From: Acidobacteriaceae bacterium
GTDB taxonomy: Bacteria; Acidobacteriota; Terriglobia; Terriglobales; Acidobacteriaceae
Assembly: GCA_003156235.1 (NCBI GenBank)
Contig: PMGP01000083.1
Location: forward strand, 1-7,337
Reading direction: 5' to 3'
Length of the DNA: 7,337 nucleotides
A program made the translations under genes and the position numbers. This document shows, one piece after another, positions 1 through 5,303 of this stretch. The notes below the pieces were generated by a model. That model saw only the letters and a program-made list of their open reading frames with translations, ran no database searches and had not been told where the DNA came from. Within the stretch, counting starts at the first letter, position 1, and each line of letters opens with the position of its first letter.

Positions 1-207
1 CGGGTTAAAGACACCCACAGGCAAGGAGGGAGGCGTGGGCGTAGTGGGAGGCGTCGTCGTCTGCCCGCCCCCGCCGCATCCCACTGCTGCCGCCATTACG
101 CAACCTGTTGCCGTTGCCGCGGCCATCGACTTGATCGCCTGGCGCCGGCTCAGCCATGACACCCCGGAAGACGGCGACGGGCGCCAAATACTGCTTCTCC
201 TGGTCAT
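1..207 (-). CDS. N-terminus of an exported Tat-type lipoprotein, partial at left edge
   Basis: The frame is open from an ATG at 207 to the window edge (69 codons, no stop), so only the N-terminus is visible. Residues 20-26 read SRRQAIK, a twin-arginine motif close to S-R-R-x-F-L-K. A small-residue hydrophobic stretch follows (about 28-43), then a lipobox-like AVGC with Cys44, then GGGG and a Thr/Pro-rich linker to about residue 60. This is the layout of a Tat-exported lipoprotein tethered by a flexible linker, with the functional domain off-window. The start is set by GAGGAG at 214-219, six bases upstream. The frame stays open back to an ATG at 348, but that start would bury the twin arginines near residue 68. 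The gene diverges from the GH3 gene and its promoter carries the same operator, so a role in glycan degradation is a reasonable guess. The enzyme class cannot be told. TGC at residue 36 is a weaker alternative lipobox Cys. Confidence 0.75.
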   Translation of the reverse strand, partial: MTRRSSIWRPSPSSGVSWLSRRQAIKSMAAATATGCVMAAAVGCGGGGQTTTPPTTPTPPSLPVGVFNP

Positions 208-213
208 TGAACG

Positions 214-219
214 CTCCTC
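214..219 (-). promoter_or_regulatory. Shine-Dalgarno of the left-edge lipoprotein gene
   Basis: GAGGAG on the minus strand lies six bases before the ATG at 207. It decides the start in favour of 207 over the in-frame ATG at 348. Confidence 0.6.
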
Positions 220-435
220 TATTACTTCGGGATATGGACCTGAACGTCGATCACGGCCAGTCCATTCACCGGCAACGCAAGCCTTTACACGCCATCTTCC
301 CGTTTTCTTGAAGGCCGGTTGGTCTGCCGGATTTGGACCCCCCGGCATATTCTGCGCAAGTCAAAATCTGGGGAATCCTGTCGAAAACGTCTCAGGAACG
401 CCAAAAGGGCTGGAGCCCAGTAAGTTCTCTAAAAA

Positions 436-451
436 GCGCAAACGATTGCGC
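436..451. promoter_or_regulatory. LacI-family-type operator O1 (left promoter)
   Basis: GCGCAAACGATTGCGC has inverted half-sites GCGCAA/TTGCGC around a central CG, the form typical of LacI/GalR-family operators. The identical 16-mer occurs at 918-933, and the identity extends to 19 bases with the preceding AAA. It begins 8 bp downstream of the -10 box of the left-facing promoter, covering roughly +2 to +17, so a bound repressor would block initiation. The repressor gene is not in the window. Assignment to the LacI family is inferred from site shape only. Confidence 0.7.
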
Positions 452-459
452 ACTGGTAA

Positions 460-488
460 TTTTTACCATCCTTGCCCTTTCCTGTCAA
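460..488 (-). promoter_or_regulatory. sigma70-type promoter for the left-edge lipoprotein gene
   Basis: Read on the minus strand, a perfect TTGACA -35 (483-488) is followed after 17 bases by a TAAAAA -10 (460-465). The -10 lies inside a small dyad GGTAA-TTT-TTACC (455-467). The predicted start is near 453, immediately before operator O1. The downstream gene starts at 207, leaving a leader of about 245 nt. Confidence 0.55.
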
Positions 489-554
489 GCCAGAACCGCA
501 CAATTTTACCCAATTGAAAATGGATTGCGCCGGAGTGCCATGCTTTCTCGATCA

Positions 555-570
555 AGGTAAACGATTGCAG
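555..570. promoter_or_regulatory. degenerate third operator-like site O3
   Basis: The 10-base core AAACGATTGC of the two perfect operators recurs at 559-568, but the outer half-site bases are lost (11 of 16 positions match). Its centre is 119 bp from O1 and 363 bp from O2. No good promoter adjoins it. It could be an auxiliary or looping site, or a decayed copy. Confidence 0.35.
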
Positions 571-627
571 GGCATCTAAATCTCGCAGCGATGGCAGTCA
601 GCGCGGGAATCCTTGTGCGGACCCCCG

Positions 628-790
628 TTTTTGGAGGGAGCAGGGGCATTTATGCCCCTGAAAAGAGCGGCGAAGGAATTGGCCTTTAGGCCCGGGCATT
701 TCTTTGACTGGGAACAAGAGGCCCGGGGCTGAAGCCCTGTCGCTTCAGGCATGGTTTCAGGGGCATAAATGCCCCTGCTCCCTCCGAAAA
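628..790. repeat. 163-bp near-palindromic REPIN/MITE-like element
   Basis: The outer arms at 633-663 and 755-785 are exact 31-base inverted copies. With one mismatch they extend to 628 and 790. Each arm contains its own hairpin, CAGGGGCAT-TT-ATGCCCCTG at 641-660 and the matching copy at 758-777. A second, inner pair of arms (681-697 and 721-737) matches at 14 of 17 positions. The spacers between outer and inner arms are both 17 bases, so the whole unit is symmetric about position 709. Two hairpin units in opposite orientation match the plan of a REPIN (paired REPs moved by a RAYT transposase) or a short MITE. There is no coding capacity, and I found no target-site duplication. It sits in non-coding DNA between the two divergent promoters. 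Confidence 0.75.
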
Positions 791-825
791 GGCAAACCAA
801 AGCAAGGTCAATGCCTTGCTCTGCC
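791..825. repeat. small hairpin next to the REPIN-like element
   Basis: AGCAAGG (801-807) and CCTTGCT (814-820) form a 7-bp stem with a 6-base loop, and outer GGCA (791-794) and TGCC (822-825) can extend it. There is no clean T-run in either direction, although the minus-strand reading is followed by a T-rich TTGGTTTGCCTTTT. It could act as a weak terminator insulating leftward transcription, or be part of the neighbouring repeat. Confidence 0.35.
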
Positions 826-878
826 GAGAAATTATCAGAAATTTAGATGCGTTTGCCCTGAGGGCGCAGTGTTTTAAT

Positions 879-908
879 TTGACTGATGATGATTGCAAGT
901 GATACAAA
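879..908 (+). promoter_or_regulatory. sigma70-type promoter for the GH3 gene
   Basis: TTGACT at 879-884 (5 of 6 consensus bases) and TACAAA at 903-908 (4 of 6) are separated by 18 bases. The predicted start, near 915, falls just before operator O2, mirroring the left-facing promoter. The leader to the chosen GTG is about 160 nt. Confidence 0.5.
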
Positions 909-917
909 ATACTCAAA

Positions 918-933
918 GCGCAAACGATTGCGC
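918..933. promoter_or_regulatory. LacI-family-type operator O2 (GH3 promoter)
   Basis: This is an exact second copy of GCGCAAACGATTGCGC, preceded by the same AAA as O1. It starts 9 bp downstream of the right-facing -10 box, the same geometry as O1 on the other promoter. A repressor bound here would block GH3 transcription. Confidence 0.7.
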
Positions 934-1064
934 TACCGTCTGCAACCTTCTGCGCCAGACCATCGCGAAGACCGTTTGCACGCCGGAATTGCACGACTAC
1001 CATTGTCATTTTTGGGCACCGTACGCCGGCTGGCAAGTGGCGCACGTTCCATAGACCATGCCGC

Positions 1065-1068
1065 GGAG
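1065..1068 (+). promoter_or_regulatory. Shine-Dalgarno favouring a GTG start for the GH3 gene
   Basis: GGAG lies seven bases before the GTG at 1076. The ATGs at 1058, 1085 and 1124 have no comparable site at proper spacing. Confidence 0.4.
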
Positions 1069-1075
1069 TAATCTT

Positions 1076-3601
1076 GTGTTGCGAATGAATTCGATAGGTT
1101 GCAATGCTGTTGATCTCGACATCATGATCACCGCCGGTCTCAGGGCGCATTCTTGCATCCGTTCCATCCTCGCTGGCCTCGCTGGCGCCACGCTCTGCGT
1201 GGCTTTGGCTGGATTGGAACCGTATGCCGCGGCACAAGCAGCCGCGCCTGCCTCTACGCACCATGCGAATCGAGTTGAGCATCCATCCAACGCCCAGCTC
1301 GCCGATCCAAAGATCGAGGCTCGCGTGGAGCATCTGCTCCGCCAGATGACGCTCGAAGAAAAGATTGGGCAGCTCGTTCAATACAACGATACCGGCAATG
1401 CCTCTTCCGTCCAGACGAGCGGAGCGCCGCCGGCGGCAGACAAGCCAGGCGCAATGGACGCCCTGAACCCTGTCTCCGCCAATCATGTGAATGCCATGCA
1501 ACTGGCTGCCACAGGCCGGCTTGGCTCGATGCTCAACACTGTTGGCGCGGAGCGCACCAACACCTATCAGCATCTGGCGGTGGACCAGAGCCGTTTGCAC
1601 ATTCCGCTGCTCTTCGGCGCGGATGTCATTCACGGTTTTCGCACCATCTATCCAGTGCCCTTGGGCTTGGCAGCGAGCTTCGATCCGGAGCTCGTCGCCG
1701 CCGTCTCCCGCATGGCTGCCGAAGAGGCTTCCACTGCCGGCGTACGCTGGTTTTACTCACCCATGGTTGACATCAGCCGCGATCCCCGCTGGGGCCGATC
1801 CGTGGAAGGCGCCGGCGAAGACCCCTATCTCGGCGCTGCCATGGCGCGGGCCTATATCCGCGGCTATCAGGGCGATGACCTTTCGAAGCCGGGCCATGTT
1901 GCTGCTTCGGTCAAGCATTTCGCCGCCTATGGCGCTGCGGAGGCCGGCCGCGAATACAACACTACAGATATGTCGGAGATCACTCTCCGCCAGGTCTACC
2001 TGCCTCCTTACCATGCTGCTGTCGAGGCGGGCGCTGCCACCATCATGAGCGCCTTTAACTCCCTCAATGGCGTCCCCTCCAGCGCCAATCCATTTCTTTT
2101 AAGAAAGATCCTGCGTGGGGAGTGGGGCTTCAACGGGTTTGTTGTCAGCGACTACACCGCCGTGATGGAGCTGACCCGCCATGGCATTGCGCTTGATCCC
2201 GCTACTGCTACCCGGAAGGCCATCACCGCCGGCGTCGATGTCGACATGATGTCGCACTACTACGACACCCAGTTGCGTGAACTCATCCGATCAGGCCAGC
2301 TTCCCATGAATGTGGTCGATGAGGCTGTGCGGCGGGTGCTACGGGTAAAGTTCGCAACCGGTCTCTTTGAACATCCCTATGCGGAAGGCGTCGAAGTCAC
2401 CGCTGCCGTTGCAGGTCACAGGCCGTTGGTCCGCAAAGCAGCCGAAGAGTCCTTCGTCCTGTTGCAAGACGACAAACTCGCGGACGGCGCACCGTTGCTC
2501 CCGCTTTCACCACTACGCAAGCGGGTCGCGCTGATCGGACCGCTCGCCGACAACGCCGAAGAGATGACCGGAATCTGGGGTGGCATCGGTCAGGATCGCG
2601 ACATCATCACCCTCCGTCAGGCGCTGGCAGAGCGCGCTCAGCAAGTTGGAGGCGTCTTGCTTTCCGCCAAGGGGACCGAAATCGAAGATCCCTCGCGAGC
2701 AGATTTCCCCGAGGCTATCGAAGCAGCTCGAACAGCCGATGTGGTCATCCTCGCGCTAGGTGAATCGACCCACATGAGCGGAGAGGCAGGGTCACGCACA
2801 AATCTGGATCTGCCGGGCAACCAGCAGCAGCTTCTGGAAGCCGTCGTCGCTGCCGGCAAGCCTGTCGTTCTGCTCATCTTCTCTGGTCGTCCCCTGGTCC
2901 TCGACTGGGCTGCCAAACATATCCCCGCCATCATGGAGGTTTGGTTCCCCGGAACCGAGGCCGGCCATGCTCTCGCTAATGTTCTCTATGGAGACGTCTC
3001 GCCCAGCGGCAAGTTGCCCATGAGCTTCCCCCGCGCCGTCGGCCAGGAGCCGCTCTACTACAACCAGCTTCCGACCGGACGACCGCCCGCTGGGATTGAC
3101 CTCTCCCAGCCGCCAACCAACGATTCGCGCTTCGTCTCCCGCTACATCGATCTTCCCAATAGCGCGCTCTTCCCCTTCGGCTATGGGCTCTCCTACTCCA
3201 GCTTCTCCTACCAGGACGTCAAGGTGTCAAAGACCAGCATCCCGCTGCTGGGCGCCCTTGCGAACCGAAGTACGCCTCTGCTTGAAGCGACGGCAACCGT
3301 GACCAATACCGGGGAGCGCACGGCCACCGAGGTAGTCCAGTGCTACGTGCGCAATCTTGGTGCAAGCATCGAGCAGCCGGTACGTAGCCTCAAGGGATTC
3401 GAGCGAGTCACTCTGGCTCCAGGCGAATCGAGACAAGTCACCTTCCATTTGGGCTTCAACGAACTCTCTTTCTTCAACCTGGAGAGTGCCCCAACGATCG
3501 AAGCCACCCATTACACGGTCTGGATCGGAGGCAGTTCGCTGGCCAACCAGGAAGCCTCTTTCGTGGTGGTCTCTCCCACACCCGGTGGTGATTCGCGCTA
3601 A
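1076..3601 (+). CDS. bglX: secreted GH3 beta-glucosidase, BglX type
   Basis: This is a family 3 glycoside hydrolase that releases glucose (or a related sugar) from beta-linked oligosaccharide ends by a retaining mechanism, probably in the periplasm. Numbering is from GTG 1076 (841 residues). A signal peptide has its hydrophobic core at about 30-47 and probable cleavage after AQA-55. The TIM-barrel domain (about 77-430) shows FGAD (D183), DPRWGR (R238), KHF (K280-H281) and the nucleophile motif VVSD (D359). The alpha/beta-sandwich domain (about 450-660) shows MSGEAGSR, with E570 as likely acid/base. FPFGYG (699-704) leads into a C-terminal fibronectin-III-like domain (about 737-831). E. coli BglX is 765 residues, so this protein is slightly longer at its N-terminus. 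The start is uncertain: GTG 1076 has the best ribosome site, while ATG 1124 gives the most normal signal peptide and ATG 1058 is the longest frame. The upstream promoter carries operator O2. Exact substrate linkage cannot be read. Confidence 0.93.
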   Translation: MLRMNSIGCNAVDLDIMITAGLRAHSCIRSILAGLAGATLCVALAGLEPYAAAQAAAPASTHHANRVEHPSNAQLADPKIEARVEHLLRQMTLEEKIGQLVQYNDTGNASSVQTSGAPPAADKPGAMDALNPVSANHVNAMQLAATGRLGSMLNTVGAERTNTYQHLAVDQSRLHIPLLFGADVIHGFRTIYPVPLGLAASFDPELVAAVSRMAAEEASTAGVRWFYSPMVDISRDPRWGRSVEGAGEDPYLGAAMARAYIRGYQGDDLSKPGHVAASVKHFAAYGAAEAGREYNTTDMSEITLRQVYLPPYHAAVEAGAATIMSAFNSLNGVPSSANPFLLRKILRGEWGFNGFVVSDYTAVMELTRHGIALDPATATRKAITAGVDVDMMSHYYDTQLRELIRSGQLPMNVVDEAVRRVLRVKFATGLFEHPYAEGVEVTAAVAGHRPLVRKAAEESFVLLQDDKLADGAPLLPLSPLRKRVALIGPLADNAEEMTGIWGGIGQDRDIITLRQALAERAQQVGGVLLSAKGTEIEDPSRADFPEAIEAARTADVVILALGESTHMSGEAGSRTNLDLPGNQQQLLEAVVAAGKPVVLLIFSGRPLVLDWAAKHIPAIMEVWFPGTEAGHALANVLYGDVSPSGKLPMSFPRAVGQEPLYYNQLPTGRPPAGIDLSQPPTNDSRFVSRYIDLPNSALFPFGYGLSYSSFSYQDVKVSKTSIPLLGALANRSTPLLEATATVTNTGERTATEVVQCYVRNLGASIEQPVRSLKGFERVTLAPGESRQVTFHLGFNELSFFNLESAPTIEATHYTVWIGGSSLANQEASFVVVSPTPGGDSR

Positions 3602-3613
3602 TCCGTCCCACGT

Positions 3614-3634
3614 AATCGCTTTGCGACAAGCGTT
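3614..3634 (+). terminator. possible weak terminator hairpin after the GH3 gene
   Basis: CGCTT (3617-3621) pairs with AAGCG (3628-3632) over a 6-base loop, and flanking AA/TT extend it with one bulge. It lies 12 bases after the stop codon. What follows is only moderately T-rich (GGATTTCTTCC), so it is not a classical intrinsic terminator. Confidence 0.3.
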
Positions 3635-3872
3635 GGATTTCTTCCTTACTCAGGTGCAAATCACTTCAACCACGCCGCTCTGAGCTGTGCCTCGCCAGTA
3701 TTCCATCTGGGCGTGAAAATGATTGGATTTTGAATCGTCATAGCATGGTCAGAAACCGCGCTTCCTGCGTTCTGGGGTTTTTGGGCACTCAGCAGTTTCA
3801 TTAGGGAAACTCTGATCAGCACGACTGGATTCGTATCATATTATAACTATTTATAAATGAGATCTTTGCGGA

Positions 3873-3968
3873 TTATTTGTATGTGTGTACCCCATATCTA
3901 CCCCCATTCAGCAGCTTGCGTCCAGTTTCGTCTATAGGGGTCCGTCGCTCTAATGGAGAGGAATTCAT
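3873..3968 (-). CDS. possible 31-residue small ORF
   Basis: ATG at 3968 to TAA at 3873-3875 encodes 31 residues beginning MNSSPLERRTPIDETGRK: basic, soluble-looking, with no membrane segment. It lies about 13 bases downstream of the start predicted for the promoter-like pair at 3988-4016. The ribosome site is poor (GAAG two bases before the ATG). I do not recognise it; it may be chance. Confidence 0.15.
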   Translation of the reverse strand: MNSSPLERRTPIDETGRKLLNGGRYGVHTYK

Positions 3969-3999
3969 GTCTTCACGCAAGTCGTTGTATATAAACTAG
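3955..3999 (+). pseudogene. good ribosome site and 10-codon frame, possible truncated gene start
   Basis: GGAGAGG (3955-3961) lies five bases before an ATG at 3967, a strong initiation site. The frame encodes only MSSRKSLYIN before a TAG at 3997. It could be the surviving 5' end of a gene lost by rearrangement, a leader peptide, or chance. No homologous continuation is visible in any downstream frame. Confidence 0.2.
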
Positions 4000-4016
4000 A
4001 TACAAGATCGCGTCAA
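3988..4016 (-). promoter_or_regulatory. promoter-like pair within the AT-rich island
   Basis: On the minus strand TTGACG (4011-4016) is followed after 17 bases by TATATA (3988-3993). It points away from the membrane-protein genes and toward the GH3 3' end, so it would drive only the 31-codon frame or antisense RNA. AT-rich DNA yields such pairs by chance. Confidence 0.3.
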
Positions 4017-4175
4017 GTAAATACACCCAATAGTACACCCTTCGAGAAATGGTAGGAGGTTTAGTGCCAATTTGGAATACCGAACGCCAACTGGCGAACC
4101 TGACGAAGATATAGAAACATGTTGATTCAATACCGGAACAAAAACTCTCAAACCATTCAACCGTGGCCAATGGGA

Positions 4176-4199
4176 CCTGGTTGGGGTATACCAACCTGG
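4176..4199. repeat. hairpin in the convergent intergenic region
   Basis: CCTGGTTG (4176-4183) and CAACCTGG (4192-4199) form an 8-bp stem with one T-T mismatch and an 8-base loop containing GTATAC. It lies about 80 bases after the 115-residue gene stops, but no T-run follows on either strand. It is a candidate factor-dependent termination or RNA-stability structure. Confidence 0.3.
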
Positions 4200-4272
4200 A
4201 CCTCTTTCATTTTGAGGATTCTGCTTGACTGGCACCAGTGAGCGACTACTGATTTTTCGTGCGGATCGGTCA

Positions 4273-4285
4273 CTGTTCAGAACAG
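4273..4285. repeat. palindrome over the stop codon of the 115-residue gene
   Basis: CTGTTC-A-GAACAG is a perfect dyad that spans the TGA stop (4277-4279) of the minus-strand gene. It may contribute to mRNA 3'-end structure; there is no T-tract. Confidence 0.3.
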
Positions 4286-4624
4286 ATCGCCAATTGGTGG
4301 AAAGGTCAGCAACAGGCTCAGGCCAAGAAGCCCCAGCGCGACGGCATTGATGCGTCGCAGGGATACCGTCCTCTTGCGCCAGCGCCAATCGAGAATCGCC
4401 CAGGCAGCAAGCCAGAGAAGAATGGCGACGGTGGTTTCGCCAGAGAGCGCTCCGGTAGGCTTATAGAAGACAAACAAGTTTTTCACAAGCGCATATTTAT
4501 CCGCCGCAATCGCGAAGATCGCCACCGCGAACGAGCCGATGCCTGCCGACAGAATGGCGGCCGCACCGGAGCCGTTGGGAAGGCCGGAAGAATCTTCCGA
4601 GATCGTGTTGATTTGTTCGCTCAT
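4277..4624 (-). CDS. small three-helix inner-membrane protein, unknown function
   Basis: This 115-residue protein has three predicted membrane helices (about 21-41, 64-80 and 92-110) and no signal peptide. The loop after helix 1 contains FYKPTGALSGE. The basic run RWRKR (81-85) after helix 2 places that loop in the cytoplasm, so the N-terminus should be inside and the C-terminus, ending FPPIGDLF, outside. The start is firm: AAAGGAG lies seven bases upstream, and the ATG overlaps the TGA of the preceding 190-residue gene as ATGA (4621-4624). That implies translational coupling and probably a shared complex. I do not recognise a named family. Nothing visible indicates transport, catalysis or cofactor binding on its own. 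Confidence 0.85.
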   Translation of the reverse strand: MSEQINTISEDSSGLPNGSGAAAILSAGIGSFAVAIFAIAADKYALVKNLFVFYKPTGALSGETTVAILLWLAAWAILDWRWRKRTVSLRRINAVALGLLGLSLLLTFPPIGDLF

Positions 4625-5193
4625 GGTAATTCTCCTTTAACCAACTGAATTGTTTGTCCACCCTCGACGGGGGCATTCTTGTCGAGCATGGCGCCGAAGA
4701 ATCCAGCGATGCCGGCTGCAAAGAGTGAGATTGCAGTGAATCCCAAAAGCGCGGAGCGAAGCTGCGGATGATTTCTGAGATCGCGTGCGTATTTGATGGC
4801 GATAAACGCAGCCGCTGTTATCGCGATCGGAACCAGCCATGCTACGTGCTCCTTCCACTCCATGCCGATTAAGTGCCACTGGCTGGTCGCAGGATGGGAG
4901 AGAAGAAGCGAGTGCGGAAAAGCGCCGAGATTGACCGTTCCCTTGGGTGGCGTGGCGCGATACCACGGATAGATGATGTAGGTTCCGGTGAGAACGGTGA
5001 GCCAGGCCAGAGCAGCCATGATGCTGAGATAGATGCCGAGGAAGCGATCACTGCTCGGTTCAGATTGTGACGGAGCGTTGAACGAATATCGTCGATAGAG
5101 CGCGACGATTGCGCCCGAGCTGGCGAGCAAATAGAGCGCGCCAAAGCCCATGCCGTGAATCAAAGTCCAGAGACTGCGGGTAGTGATTTCCAA
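4621..5193 (-). CDS. four-helix inner-membrane protein with periplasmic histidines, unknown function
   Basis: From a TTG at 5193 this is a 190-residue protein with four predicted helices (about 9-33, 52-76, 117-135 and 148-169). Positive loops RRY (34-36) and KYARDLR (134-140) are placed inside, so both termini and the 77-115 loop should face the periplasm. Histidines 13, 94, 100, 107 and 116 then all lie on or near that face, including the motif GMEWKEHVAW (110-119). This could suit heme or metal binding, but that is inference. The TTG is chosen because a perfect GGAGGT (5202-5207) lies eight bases before it. The frame remains open to a TTG at 5298 and an ATG at 5253, neither with a ribosome site, and the former falls in a hairpin. 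It is coupled to the next gene by an ATGA overlap and follows the TonB-dependent receptor by 110 bases. I do not recognise the family. Confidence 0.83.
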   Translation of the reverse strand: MEITTRSLWTLIHGMGFGALYLLASSGAIVALYRRYSFNAPSQSEPSSDRFLGIYLSIMAALAWLTVLTGTYIIYPWYRATPPKGTVNLGAFPHSLLLSHPATSQWHLIGMEWKEHVAWLVPIAITAAAFIAIKYARDLRNHPQLRSALLGFTAISLFAAGIAGFFGAMLDKNAPVEGGQTIQLVKGELP

Positions 5194-5201
5194 TTTGGAT
5201 G

Positions 5202-5207
5202 ACCTCC
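5202..5207 (-). promoter_or_regulatory. perfect Shine-Dalgarno deciding a TTG start
   Basis: GGAGGT on the minus strand lies eight bases before TTG 5193. It is the strongest ribosome site in the window and argues against the longer frames beginning at 5253 or 5298. Confidence 0.65.
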
Positions 5208-5265
5208 GATTGGGATTTGCAATGTGGATGTCTGCAAGGGGAGATGCATTCATGCATAATTGTTG

Positions 5266-5299
5266 TTTGGCGGCGCTCGATGACTTGAGCGCCGCCAAA
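5266..5299 (-). terminator. 13-bp perfect hairpin between receptor and membrane-protein genes
   Basis: The arms at 5266-5278 (TTTGGCGGCGCTC) and 5287-5299 are exact inverted copies with an 8-base loop. The hairpin begins four bases after the receptor stop codon. No T-run follows on the minus strand (CAACAATTATG), so it is not a classical terminator. It may be a partial terminator or an mRNA-stabilising hairpin that lowers expression of the downstream genes relative to the receptor. Confidence 0.5.
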
Positions 5300-5303
5300 G
5301 AAG

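Larger units (their letters stand above)
208..1075. other. divergent intergenic control region
   Basis: This stretch of about 870 bp separates the left-facing lipoprotein gene from the right-facing GH3 gene. I see no convincing gene in it. It holds a left-facing promoter with an operator, a degenerate operator, a 163-bp palindromic repeat element, a small hairpin, and a right-facing promoter with an identical operator. Each is listed separately. If the promoters are right, the leaders are long: about 245 nt for the left gene and about 160 nt for the GH3 gene. The left leader contains a small dyad (TGCCGG 325-330 with CCGGCA 342-347), but I recognise no riboswitch class in either leader. Confidence 0.7.
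3602..4276. other. AT-rich convergent intergenic island, no recognised gene
   Basis: This stretch of about 675 bp lies between two convergent gene blocks. It is far AT-richer than its neighbours: 17 of 60 bases are G or C at 3841-3900 and 22 of 60 at 3961-4020, against 42 of 60 at 1801-1860 in the GH3 gene. It holds a hairpin after the GH3 stop, a dyad AGTTTC/GAAACT (3794-3799 and 3806-3811), a direct repeat TACACCC (4022-4028 and 4034-4040), a minus-strand promoter-like pair with a 31-codon frame, a 10-codon plus frame with a good ribosome site, and a hairpin at 4176-4199. Minus-strand frames cross 3973-4388, but I recognise no protein in them. It may be a remnant of inserted or decayed DNA. 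Confidence 0.6.

Noticed and set aside
35..517. Plus-strand frame of 160 codons in the divergent control region
   Set aside because: It overlaps the lipoprotein start, the left promoter and operator O1. It has no ribosome site and no recognisable protein character.
849..980. Additional CGTTTGC half-sites near 850-856 and 973-979 as further operators
   Set aside because: Only one half-site matches, and the opposite half lacks the inverted TTGC/GCAA bases, so they are probably chance.
686..1633. Minus-strand frame of 315 codons over the GH3 5' end and upstream repeats
   Set aside because: It runs antisense to the GH3 signal and barrel start and through the palindromic repeat. Its composition is Arg/Cys/His-rich with no recognisable domain, typical of a shadow frame in GC-rich DNA.
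3996..4388. Minus-strand frame of 130 codons across the AT-rich island
   Set aside because: It starts inside the 115-residue gene in another frame, has no ribosome site at its start, and resembles no family I know. A remnant cannot be excluded, so the region is noted as an island instead.
5194..5298. N-terminal extension of the 190-residue membrane protein to TTG 5298
   Set aside because: There is no ribosome site, it passes through the 13-bp hairpin, and a perfect GGAGGT favours TTG 5193.
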